Assembly (NCBI RefSeq): GCF_036588685.1
Contig: NC_086375.1
Location: 48,368,955 to 48,432,954, forward strand
Source: Mytilus trossulus
Taxonomy: Eukaryota; Mollusca; Bivalvia; Mytilida; Mytilidae
Length of the DNA: 64,000 nucleotides
Reading direction: 5' to 3'
Positions 49,648 to 60,153 of the stretch are shown here, piece after piece. The translations under genes and the position numbers were made by a program. The notes below the pieces were generated by a model. The model worked only from the letters and a program-made list of their open reading frames with translations. It did no database searches and was not told where the DNA came from. Numbering within the stretch: the first letter of the stretch is position 1; each line of letters starts with the position of its first letter.

Positions 49648-51654
49648 GTAAAACTATAGAGGTATATCTATTAGTTCCAACCTGGGTAAACTTTTTAATA
49701 AAGTTTTATATAAACGTTTAGTAAAATTTATGGATATCAAAAATTTAATAAGTAAAAATCAAATAGGTTTTAAAGAGAAAAGTCGTACAGCTGACCACAT
49801 ATTCACTCTTAAGACCATAACTGATCAATATAGACAAAAAAAGAAAAAAGTTTTTGCTGCCTTCATAGACTTAAAAAAGGCATTTGATACTGTATGGCGA
49901 CTAGGTTTATTTTCTAAACTCATAAAACATAATATCCCCCAAAAAATGTTTAATGTTATTTATTCAATGTATACTGATACAGTAAGTAGAATAAAATTCT
50001 CTAATGGGTCGAGTCCTCCATTCCTATCAGAAAGGGGTGTTAAACAAGGTGACGTATTGAGTCCCCTTCTTTTTAACTATTTTATAAATGATCTAGTAGG
50101 TAATCTTGATAACAAACATACGGATCCAGTTGCTATTGGGGATACCTCTTTGAACATTCTTTTATATGCAGATGATATTGTTTTACTATCTGAAAGCAAA
50201 GAGGGTCTACAAAAATCTCTTGATATTTTACATGAATATTGTTCAACATGGAAACTACAAGTTAATACTGATAAATCAAAAATTATGATATTTAATTCTA
50301 ATGGCAAGACATTGTTAAACCATTTTACTTATGATAATGCATATCTTGAAACGGTAGCAAATTATTGTTACTTGGGTATTGTTTTAAAGTATAATGGCAA
50401 TTTTTGCCTTGCTGTGAATACTCTAATGGAAAAAGCCAGGAAGGCATACTATAAAATAAAGAAAACTATAGGTCTCAACAACCCATGTAGACTTCTTGAA
50501 AAACTGTTTGATTGTTTAGTTACTCCCATTCTTACATATTGTAGTGAAATTTGGGGGGTGGATTCACATTTTAAAGACTCTGATCCATTTGAAAAACTTC
50601 ATGTTAAATTTATCAAAGACATATTAGGGGTTCACTGTAAGGCATCTAATGATGGATGTCGAGCTGAACTTAATAGAATTCCCTTAAAAAATAAAATATT
50701 ATATTCAATATTCAACTACCTGAACCATATAGTTTCTTCGGAAAATTCTTTGGCATATGATATATTCACTAAATCTGTAGATTCAAACCCTTGGGTCATA
50801 AAGGTCAAGAGTCTTTTGAATGAAATTGGAATGTCTTATATCATCAATAACTTTAATTATGTTAAAGGTAATTTAAATTCTATTAAACAAAGAATTAATG
50901 ACCAATGTTTGCAAGTTCAAAATGCAAATATATTTGAATCCAAAAAGTTAGACTTTTTCAAAAGTGTCTACATAATGGGCAGAAGACCACCCTATGTTGA
51001 TATATTAAAAAACAGAAGTGACAGAGCTGCAATATGTAAGATCCGTATAAGCGCTCATACACTGATGATTGAAAGAGGGAGACATCTAAATATTCCCAGA
51101 AATGAGAGATACTGCTGTGTATGTAATTCTGGTCAAATTGAAAATGAAAAACATTTTCTTTTACATTGTGAAAAATACTCAACTAAGAGGGACATATTTT
51201 ACCATAAAGTTTCAAATATAATTGTTGATTATACAAAATTTCAAAAACATGTAAAATAATATAATCTTTTTATTAAATAATAATTCATACACAATCCTAA
51301 AATTAACTTCCTCTTTCATCTCAGACAGTTTGAACCTGCGTAAAGCAGAACAAACTCTATAAAATTGATAATAATCATTGTTCATAATATTACATATTAA
51401 TATTATCGTTATTTTCAATACTTATTTTGTTTGACCAACTATGTAATTGATATATCTTTTTTTAATCATTTACTGTTGATGATATTGATATCGTTCGATG
51501 ATATTGTTCGAAATATGCCTATTGATATTCTATGCATTATTACTATTTGTATAACAGTTGTATGGGCCATTGCCAATTATTGTAATTGTGTTTGTGCCAA
51601 TAAAATATTTGTATATTTGTAAAAGATGAACGTATAACAAATATGTAACAATTT
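49648..51654 (+). mobile_element. 5'-truncated LINE (non-LTR retrotransposon) in intron 1 of copy C
   Basis: It is flanked by the same 24-bp sequence, starting AAATGAGAACACTAACGG, at 49624-49647 and 51655-51678, a candidate target-site duplication. The flanks belong to a minus-strand mussel-type repeat (49395-49570 and 51679-51790) that the LINE splits. The element begins abruptly inside the reverse transcriptase and lacks an endonuclease. About 390 bp of 3' sequence follows the stop. It lies antisense to the host gene. Confidence 0.8.
49652..51259 (+). CDS. LINE reverse transcriptase, N-terminally truncated
   Basis: The open frame runs from the truncation point (NYRGISISSNLGKLFN, 49652) through an internal ATG at 49730 to 51259. 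Numbering from that Met, reverse transcriptase motifs are FIDLKKAFD (45-53, catalytic Asp 47), RGVKQGDVLSPLLF (102-115), and YADD (146-149). A C-terminal Cys-His knuckle CxxC...HxxxxC spans 462-480. The role in an intact element is target-primed reverse transcription. This copy lacks the endonuclease and upstream ORF, so it cannot move by itself, yet the remaining frame has no stop or shift, so insertion is probably recent. The clade was not assigned. Confidence 0.85.
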   Translation, partial: NYRGISISSNLGKLFNKVLYKRLVKFMDIKNLISKNQIGFKEKSRTADHIFTLKTITDQYRQKKKKVFAAFIDLKKAFDTVWRLGLFSKLIKHNIPQKMFNVIYSMYTDTVSRIKFSNGSSPPFLSERGVKQGDVLSPLLFNYFINDLVGNLDNKHTDPVAIGDTSLNILLYADDIVLLSESKEGLQKSLDILHEYCSTWKLQVNTDKSKIMIFNSNGKTLLNHFTYDNAYLETVANYCYLGIVLKYNGNFCLAVNTLMEKARKAYYKIKKTIGLNNPCRLLEKLFDCLVTPILTYCSEIWGVDSHFKDSDPFEKLHVKFIKDILGVHCKASNDGCRAELNRIPLKNKILYSIFNYLNHIVSSENSLAYDIFTKSVDSNPWVIKVKSLLNEIGMSYIINNFNYVKGNLNSIKQRINDQCLQVQNANIFESKKLDFFKSVYIMGRRPPYVDILKNRSDRAAICKIRISAHTLMIERGRHLNIPRNERYCCVCNSGQIENEKHFLLHCEKYSTKRDIFYHKVSNIIVDYTKFQKHVK

Positions 51655-51934
51655 AAATGAGAACACTAACGGCCTTATATATGTAAAAAATGAACGAATA
51701 ACAAATATGTAACACATAAACAAACGACAACCACTGAATAATTTACAGGCTCCTGTCAGTCCTGACTTCGGACAGGCACATACATAAATATGTATGAATT
51801 AAGGCTTTATGGGTCACGGTGTAGATGAAAATTGCATCTTTAGTTGATAAACAATTTGGTAATTGCCTCGCAAATAGAATATGAATGTTACGAGCATGCT
51901 TAACCAAATTATTAAACATAAAAATGAAGCTTAC

Positions 51935-52025
51935 GTCTTCTATTTTCCTTTAACTTTTTCCACAATTCAGAATCGCGTAAGATTTTAAATTTCAACACGT
52001 TGAATCCTATGGGTTAAAGAGTTTT
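51935..52025 (-). other. Copy C exon 1 (5' UTR)
   Basis: Minus strand ends AATAGAAGAC before donor GTAAGC at 51934. It is similar in position and donor to exon 1 of A and B, and AAAAACTCTTTAACCC lies upstream. It lacks the ATG CTG TAA mini-ORF and no CACGTG is seen upstream. The 5' limit is estimated. Confidence 0.6.
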
Positions 52026-52029
52026 TGAG

Positions 52030-53325
52030 ACCTCAAATTCGGGGTTTCCATTTTCTATTACACGAAAAATATTTTACCTTTTTTCCGGAATACGGAATAC
52101 GCCGTAAATTCCCGATTACTTTTAAAGGTAAAGGCTATTGTCACGTTATTTATGATCAAATCATGTATCTTCAAGGCAAGTTCCGTTAAGACCACCAATT
52201 ACTCCCTCCAATTAAGAACTTATGCGGTATACTACTGTTACCTTTATTTATGTAAAAGTAGGCCACTCGGACAAAAATAGTGCATTTGGTATCACTGTTA
52301 ATACTTATTTAACTAACCAACAATTTGGCAGAAACGATACTTTTGGTGAAAGAGAAAGATATATTAAGACCATTTTGAGTCAAAATTTACTTGTCTATGA
52401 GTTTACATTCAACATGGAGGATTAATGCACTCCATATTGTACTAATTTAAGATTACCAGAAACCCAAGGGTTAGTTTTAGTGGTACCTCTATTCAGGAGA
52501 CCTCTTCTATCTTATATGATTTTAAATATATGTTGAAATTGGCATGCAGAAAGTTGATACCTGTACAATTCAGGATATACCTGGTTTCTATGAAGTTAAA
52601 CTTAAGATGAAATATTTAAAAAGTGTTGATGCCTAGCATTCGCTAGATATATCTATGTTAAATGCATTTTGCATTTCAGACTCTGCAGAAAGATTAAATC
52701 TTTTTTCGATTTTACTGGGCATTTTTCTTCCGTACCTGCAGAAAGTGTAAAACTAAACTAATCTGGGATACTAGTACAACTTTGAGATGTTCCCTCAAGG
52801 TAACAACTGTTTTTTTTATTGTATTGATTGTCCTTGATTTGCATGGGCAAAAGATATCTACTTAAACAAGTGAAATCACAAAAATACTGAAATTCCGAGT
52901 AAAATTCAAAACAGGAAGTCCCTTATGAAATGCAAAATCAAATGATGAAACACCTTAAACGAATGGACAACAACTGTCATATATTCCTGACTTGGTATAC
53001 AGGCATTTTCAAATGAAGAAAATGGTGGATTTAACCAGATTTTATAGCCATAAACATCTTACGTGTATGAATGTCGCATCAAATTCCATTATATTTACAA
53101 CGATATTTGAACAAAACAGACATATAATAGGTGAAATTGTCAATATAGTCATCACCGTGTCACAATCTCAATCAGAACAAAAACAAAAAAATATTTAACA
53201 AAGAAGCCCAAAAAAGCATACATAAAATTTAACAACCAGCAAAAATGAAAGATAATACAAACAACACATTGACGGGATGCGTAAGTACCGAGCCACGTCA
53301 AATGGATATCACCAAAGACAGACCA
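52030..53325. other. Upstream flank of copy C, no gene seen
   Basis: It contains the likely promoter of copy C just above 52025, a fragment of a dispersed repeat (52225-52250) and otherwise no recognisable gene. Small open frames of 60-70 codons have no supporting features. Confidence 0.4.
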
Positions 53326-53326
53326 A

Positions 53327-53760
53327 AGGTACAAGGATTATAATTTAGTACGCCAGACGCGCGTTTCGTCTACATAAGACTCATCAGTGACGCTCATATC
53401 AAAACATTTATAAAGCAAAACTAGTTAAAAGTTGAAGAGCATGGAGGGTCCAAAATATCCGAAAAGCTGTGCCATATACGGCTAAGGTAATGTATGCATG
53501 GGATAAGAAAATCCTTAGTTTTTTTTTAAATATTCAAAGTTTGGTAAACAGGAAATTTGTAAAAATGACCACATTATTGATATTCGTGTCTACACCGAAA
53601 TGTTGACTACTGGGCTGGTGATACCCTCGGGGACGAAACGTCCACCAGCAGTGGCATCGACCCAGTGGTGTAAATAGTTATCTAAGGTACCAGGATTATA
53701 ATTTAATACCCCAGACGCGCGTTTCATCTATATAAGACTCATCAGTGACGCTCATGTAAA
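53327..53760. repeat. Dispersed mussel repeat, two tandem parts
   Basis: 'ggattataatttaatac' followed by CCAGACGCGCGTTTC and 'ataagactcatcagtgacgc' occurs at about 53334-53395 and 53692-53752. Between them is 'actgggctggtgatacc', whose inverted counterpart is at 58075-58120. Confidence 0.55.
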
Positions 53761-54663
53761 CAGTAAAAGTAATATTAATAATATATCTATAATACTAAAA
53801 TTACGAGGTCCAATTTGTCAGCCGTCATCATGTAAAAACGACGTATCAAAGAATTCAACTGTATATATTACTTATATAGTACAAAGGTGTAGATTAAAAA
53901 TTACACCACTCCAAGCCCTTTTGTTTTCCACGTAATTAATATTGCCAATAATTAAGAAGTTCCGGGTTCGAGTCCGATACCGATACCAATAGTATATTCA
54001 CGGGAGCGTCTTTTTACCACAGAACACCACAGAATACCACAGAACACCACAGAATACCACAGAACACTAAAAATATACCACAGAACACATATAATATGCC
54101 ACAGAACTCCTAAATAGTAACAATTCAGACATTGCAGTTGTTGTTATTGCTAATTATGTCTATAATATGACTTTATTAGTCAAACAAATTAAAAATTTCA
54201 ATCTAGTGTCGACTCATTGTCCTTACGACCCCAATCGACTTGACCTTTAATTGGTACCAGACTAAAAATTAATGTAAGACCAATTATCGAGAAAACCACA
54301 TAGAATTGTACCAATATAATTTTTTAAATACCTATAAATTAAAGTTTACATGTATTTGTATTTAATTGTTGGAAATTGAAGGTCGAAGACTGATTTATGT
54401 TTGTGTGTGTGTGTGTGTGTCTTCCTCAAATTTCAAGTGAAAAAATTCTAGTTTAGATAAGTCTTGTCTGTGGTCAAATTTCAATAATAATAAAGAGATA
54501 TAAAATTAAGTTGAAAATTTTAATTTGATAACATCAATAACAAAACAATTCAATAAATACATTAATGTCTTTTTTCGGCTCTTTCTGTTCTTGATCTCTT
54601 TCTCTGCATAGGTTTCTTGGCTATTGACTTAGCCTTGTTCACAACAGAGTCCATCGGATGAAG

Positions 54664-55200
54664 TTATGACCAGCATGTAGTCCCCAGAATGATGAAGGGG
54701 CTGGCTGACCGTAGATTAATGAACTGGAAGTCCACCATGTCAAATAGTTTATCAACCAAATCTGGTGCATGTTGGGGCTTCCAGTTGACTGCCACTTTCA
54801 TCATCCGGTTCATGGATTCTGCATTGTTGTTCGTCCACATTTGCTTAGTGCCTAAACGTCTATTGGGTGCATTAACGAATTCTTCAACTCGTGGCTTAAA
54901 ACTTTGTTCGTAATATTTCAGGAACTGAGGATGATTTGCACACAAGTCCTTGAGCTCCGAATCTGCCCTTGCAAATTGCAATGTGTCGTCTGCGCTTGCA
55001 ATTCCTTGATCTCCAAAAATTGTGTTGATGATGGTTTTTCTTTCTTGGGTGCTAACACCAACACGATCTTGAAGGTAATGTTGTACATTGTCCTTTAAAT
55101 GTTTTGTGCACAATCTTCGTTTGGCAGTTGGAAATGCATTTTCTATCGCCTTGGTCATAGCTTTTTCGTCATCACTGCCAAACTCTATATTTTCGTGGAG
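54664..55200 (-). pseudogene. MULE-type transposase, C-terminal remnant
   Basis: The frame reads EFGSDDEKAMTKAIENAF, then CTKHLKDN and NNAESMNRMMK, typical of the C-terminal catalytic part of MULE transposases (Asp-x-Glu region, C/H pair, late 'NNxxE'). The similarity stops at 55200, where a TGA and an unrelated repeat ('gtcatttattctggac', repeated near 55347) begin. A basic tail (KPMQRKRSRTERAEKRH) is visible downstream in another frame, suggesting a shift near 54680. Confidence 0.75.
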
Positions 55201-55374
55201 TCATTTATTCTGGACAAAAACACCATCATATCGAAATAACAGTCTTACTTTATAATTCTATCAGTTTCATTGGACAGCTGGGGGAAAATTATATTTCAGA
55301 CGTTATTTCGATATTTCGATATAATGGTGTTTAAGGCTGTATTTGTCATTTATTCTGGACAAAAACACCATTAT

Positions 55375-55740
55375 ATCATTAACACATAATATGCCGTAAC
55401 TTAATAAGAAAGATGAATTAATAAAACTTGACACGCGTCGTTAATAAATATGTTAAATGTGATAATCAATCACTTATCAAAAGTAAAGCCGTCCTCGGTA
55501 ATAAATAGAAAACAAATTCAATGTCAAATATTCAAAATATAAAATTAACAAATTGTAAATTTCATAAACATATTATATTCCGTAACTTAATAAGAAAGAT
55601 GAATTAACAAATTTGACACGCGTCGGTGATAAATATGTTAAATGTGATAATCAATAACTTAATTATCATAAATCGCAATTAACAATTGTGCTATATACAT
55701 TTTGAATTAACAAATCCTGACACGCGTAAGTAATAAAAAG
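55375..55740. repeat. Internal repeats of the MULE
   Basis: 'acttaataagaaagatgaatt' with 'gacacgcgtc' and 'aaatatgttaaatgtgataa' occurs twice (about 55395 and 55580) and in part a third time near 55690, a spacing of about 185 bp. Confidence 0.55.
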
Positions 55741-55768
55741 ATTATACCGATTCAACAGATTAAGAAAT

Positions 55769-56101
55769 TTAGCGTATGAAACAAAATTTACAAAAATTGT
55801 GCAAAATTGCAATATTTTTTTTAATATAAAAACATAAAATTACCAAATTAAGACGAAGTAAGCCAGATGAATAAGAGTAGGTTGACCCTACTTCTTCTTT
55901 CAAACAGGTCAAACAACAGAACGTAGAACAGCTGGATGTTACCAAGAAATCGACGTCTTGTAATGATAACTGTTGACAGTCATAGTGGTACCATGAATTG
56001 CAAGAGTCACACTGTACTGAGTTCTTGGAGCAGTTCTGTCTGCAGTCACCACAGGGCCAAAAAATCGACCTTTTTAGGTACGAAACTTTGCGTTTTGGCA
56101 T
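55769..56101 (-). CDS. PHD-like zinc-finger ORF of the MULE
   Basis: 110 residues starting MPKRKVSYLKRS. Cysteines and one histidine follow CxxC ... CxxC ... HxxC ... CxxC (CGDC, CDSC, WYHYDC, CLTC), a PHD-finger arrangement at about residues 17-67. The part after residue 70 is hydrophobic and probably intron or decayed sequence. It lies in the same orientation as the transposase remnant and could be the first exon of one transposase gene, with the PHD-like finger as an N-terminal DNA- or chromatin-binding module (inference). Confidence 0.6.
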   Translation of the reverse strand: MPKRKVSYLKRSIFWPCGDCRQNCSKNSVQCDSCNSWYHYDCQQLSLQDVDFLVTSSCSTFCCLTCLKEEVGSTYSYSSGLLRLNLVILCFYIKKNIAILHNFCKFCFIR

Positions 56102-57984
56102 TTTGACTTTACTGATTAACTTTGAAACTTTATAATAGATTTAGAAAGATTTTTGAATTTTTTTTCTTGTTCTATCAATATATACCCTTTGGTCAATATC
56201 TTTAAATTTTGGAGCCAATCGTAAATTTGATCAATAATATTAACAGGAAATAAAATATTGTCCACTTATTTTCGTCGGAAGTAAAAGATGATCCAATAAC
56301 ATTTACAGGAAGAAATTGTGATTCCAGTACTTTATGGTTTCACGTTTCCATTGTCTAACACAAAATTTGAGACGTCGCTAACAGAACAAAAATGTGAAAT
56401 GACTTCTCTTGAGACATCGTTAAAAAAACAAAAAGTTATGTAGGACTTCTTTTAAATTTCCATTTCTTTTGACAGCGTGGTTGAATTATAGAAGCCATCC
56501 GTTCTTTTTAAATTTTGACATAGACCTCATTATAAAGTGGGTTGTGTTTGTTTAATTACTCTTAATAATGACCATAACATAGGCTTCTGTTTTACAAGCA
56601 TTATTAAAAAAAAAGATTTATAAAATTATATAAGTATGTCAAAAGAAAACCCATTCAAAGATATTGCATGATAATTGATTAAAATCGTGCTAAAGGAACT
56701 TTATGCATTTCAAATAGAATTTAAATATATTCATAATATTAAAGTAATCAGTCAAAGTCTTCGATCTCTTTCCGTCGGTTAGATTTTGATATTTGTCTCT
56801 TGTCTTATTTTTAGTAAAACTATTTTATATAAGAAGAAGAAAGAAATGAATAAAATATATAATATATATATTTGGTGGTTTGCGGAGTTGTCATGTTATA
56901 GACTTTCCTTTCCTGTTTGGTGTGTTCAATGTAGATATATTTGATATTTAAACTTTAATTCAATATGATTTGTTGCATTAATAACTGACATAATATATTA
57001 AGGTCACAATTAATACATCAAACAAAAAACAAAATTAAAAAAAAATGCGCTGTTTAGCGATATGCGGTTTGCGATCGGTGATGAAGTTTAGATTTCCCGT
57101 CTAATTAATATTAGTTCATGGATTTTTTAAGTTATTTTAATGGTATGTTGCATATTTTAGTTGTTTTTTTTGTTTGTTTTTATGTTCTGTGGTATATTTT
57201 GAGTGTTCTGTGGTATATTATATGTGTTCTGTGGTATATTTTTAGTGTTCTGTGGTATTCTGTGGTATTCTGTGGTGTTCTGTGGTAAAAAGACGCTCCG
57301 GTATATTCACCTGTTACCGATTACCTTATCTGTACGTTCCGCATCTGAATGGCGCACCACCAAACGGTGTATTCAGGATTAATATGCTTTATAGATAATA
57401 AACGGGTAATAATCACAGGGTTGCTGACAGGCGCACCACCAAACGGTGTATTCGGGATTAATATGCTTTATACACGGGTCATAATCACAGGGTTGACACT
57501 ACTTAATTGTCAAATTGTTACCCATTGTAGTATTTTAATCAATAAGAATACTAAAATAAGGCTTGCGCAAAGTTATATACTTTAATTCAGTCACGGACCT
57601 GCGATATCACGGGTGTGTTCTAGTATATAGAACAAAGACAAATTTACTTTTTTTTAAATTGTTATTTTGATCGAGAGTTGTCTCATTGGCACTCACACCA
57701 CATCTTCCTATATCTAAATAAAAGAACAATATAACACGTTAATAAAATGACAAACAAGGTCGATCAGTTCGCAGAATCTATACACCAATACCATCATGTA
57801 TTATTTGTGAAGTTGATACGTAATATTTATCAACAAGGTCTTGGTACCTTCCGATGAACTTTTTTTTTAGAAAAAGGACGAGACGTTTTTCTACATACCC
57901 CTGGTTCATCAACTTTCTGTGCTCAGACACTGGAAACTTTTTACAAAGTCTGAGTAGAAGATGCAAGCTCTTGAATATCGAATA

Positions 57985-58140
57985 AGTTAAGACTGAAGAG
58001 ACATTTATTGTCGAAATGCGCATCTGGTGCAGGAAAATTGGTACCGTTAATGTTATTACTACCACTGGGTCGATGCCTCTGCTGGTGGACTGTTAGTCCC
58101 CGATGGTATCACCAGCCCAGTAGCTAGTACTTCGGTACTG
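57985..58140 (-). repeat. Fragment of a dispersed mussel repeat
   Basis: 'gacatttattgtcgaaatgc' and 'cactgggtcgatgcctc' to 'tatcaccagcccagtag'; the latter is the inverse of sequence at 53600-53670. No gene is seen. Confidence 0.45.
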
Positions 58141-58212
58141 GCATAAAAATACGCGGATTTTTTTTTTGTGTTATTTAAATTTTCTGTTAAAAAATGTTAG
58201 AAATTACTAAAA

Positions 58213-59552
58213 TTAAGGTCAAGTTACAGTAAATGGGCTATGTCTTAGATTTCACTAAAATTTGGCACACAGCTCTGGCTCGATGAACTTCAACTGAAAA
58301 TCGAAATAATAATGCATTTATCTCAATTATCATTTGAAATATTACTGATTGAATTCTTACAAAATGGGTGAACATTTGTATAGAAAGCACATAAAATCGG
58401 CGAAAACCCTTCTAAAATTTGTCTTAAAATTGCAAAATCTCTTATTCTACTCCATGAGATATTTCTTATAAAACTATATGTTGTTGATACATAAATTTCC
58501 GTTATAATGATGCAAAATAAAGATAGGGTCACCGTGCTAACTTCACATACATGGGTCACCGACTTCGTTTTTACGGTAAACATCATTCAAAGTTGCGTTC
58601 TTTGTGAAAAAATCCAACAAAACGTCGAAATAATCGTAACGTTATCGCGTTGCAGGCCGTAAAACGTTGATTTTTGAAGTTTTTCACTACCAATAAGGTA
58701 ACAAATTGATTATTAGAGGTGTAATACCACCAAATCATGGTACGAAAGTAGGTCTAAAAAAATATTCCCTTGAATTTGACTGTTGTAGGTAATTAATCCT
58801 ACATTTTATTGCAGTAAAACTATTTCTGTGTCATAAACATATGTCTTTGGTATTTCAAAACACCATTATTTTTTATTTGTGATTTCTATAGAAAAATTTG
58901 TAATCTTGAGGTTACATGGTGACTAAACCTTGTGCACAGATAGAATAAGGGGAGAAATTTGATTGGTTAACTTCCAATGATGGTTATTTTCTTAAATGCA
59001 ATGAAATGTTATGTTAAAATTTTTCTATAGAACTGGACAGGATAAAAGTTTACTCATACCAAGTATTTCTTTATTTGAAACAAAGATAAATTCTGCACAT
59101 TTTTTTGAAAAGTGCAAATTTTACAAAGACTAATAGGGGAAAATCAATGGTGGTATTACACCTAGACAAAGAACGAAGTCGGTGACCCTATGATTCAGAT
59201 TTTATATCATTAAAACAGAAATTTATGTGTCAACAATATATAGTTTTTTAAGAAAAATCTATGGAGTAGAATTAGATTGATTGATTGTTGGTTGCTTAAC
59301 GTCCAGTGGCTGGAGTAGAATTAGAGATTTGGCGATTTTAAGACAAATTTTAGAAGGTTTTTCGCCGATTTTATGTGCTTTCTATACAAATGTTCACCCA
59401 TATTAAGAGAAATCAATCTGCAACTTTTCAGAAAATAAAAGAGATAAATGTATTATTTTTTCGATTTTCAGTTGTAGTTCAACTAGCCAAGGTTGTATGC
59501 AATTTTTTAGCAAAATCTGCGACATAGCCCATTTACTGTTCCTTGACCTTAA
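58213..59552. mobile_element. Foldback element with ~370-bp inverted arms
   Basis: The left arm (58213-58575) and right arm (59168-59552) are inverted copies along nearly their full length. They share 'cagtaaatgggctatgtc', 'gaacatttgtatagaaagca' and 'gaagtcggtgaccc'. A further inverted pair 'ggtgtaataccacc' (58708/59150) lies inside. The roughly 410-bp centre has no open frame. The right arm carries a 34-bp insertion with a 15-bp duplication. Confidence 0.75.
59277..59310 (+). mobile_element. 34-bp insertion flanked by a 15-bp duplication
   Basis: TGGAGTAGAATTAGA occurs at 59262-59276 and again at 59311-59325. Between them lies a 34-bp sequence containing GGTTGCTTAACGTCCAGTGG. The opposite arm of the foldback element shows the uninterrupted site. 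It fits a severely truncated retroposed fragment. Confidence 0.65.
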
Positions 59553-60112
59553 GGAATGTATCTCCCTCATGAAAAGCTCTGATTCCTTTCACGGATTTGG
59601 CTATACTTTTGGACCTTTTGGATTATAGCTCTCCACCTTTTATAAAAGCTTTGGATTTCAAATATTTTTTAATTTTATTGAGAACATGTAACTTGGTATA
59701 TGGCTACTAAGGTAGAGGAAATGATAATTTTAAAACTAAAATCGTCTCGTTTGTCATAGATTCGGGTACTTTGATGACTATTTATGTCAAATACGAGGAA
59801 TAAGTCTAAAAATCAGTCAAAGGAAGCCGTGTCTGAACTTTATAGGTGAGTTATAGAGTGTATCATAACTGAATGGACAGTATCAAATGTAATTCAGATG
59901 TTTGTTTATATTAACGCCTTTTGCAGGAACGAAAAAAATGCACACCAAAATCCAATAATGATTTTATTTTCTTAAACAAAAAAATGTATTTTAAAACTTT
60001 TAATGCCATTGTTATATCATAGTTTGTTTCTGTCTGTGACTTGCATTTTAGTATTGTATTTCTGTTGTGCCGTTGTTCCCCTCTTATATCTGATGTGTTT
60101 CCCGTTTTTGAA

Positions 60113-60153
60113 AAAGAAGAAGAAGAAGAAGAAGAAGAAGAAGAAGAAGAAGA
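60113..60153 (+). repeat. (AAG)n microsatellite
   Basis: About 13 AAG/GAA units; they create a poly-serine minus-strand frame with no other support. Confidence 0.9.

Larger units (their letters stand above)
54002..57300 (-). mobile_element. Mutator-like (MULE) DNA transposon, decayed
   Basis: The element is flanked by the identical 10-bp sequence GTATATTCAC at 53992-54001 and 57301-57310. Inverted ends of about 115 bp begin GGAGCGTCTTTTTACC and are built from repeated 'accacagaa' words (54002-54118 and 57182-57300). Inside on the minus strand are a zinc-finger frame (55769-56101) and a MULE transposase remnant (54664-55200). A target duplication of 8-11 bp and long inverted ends fit the Mutator superfamily. 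The middle of the transposase is missing, so it is not autonomous. Confidence 0.82.
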
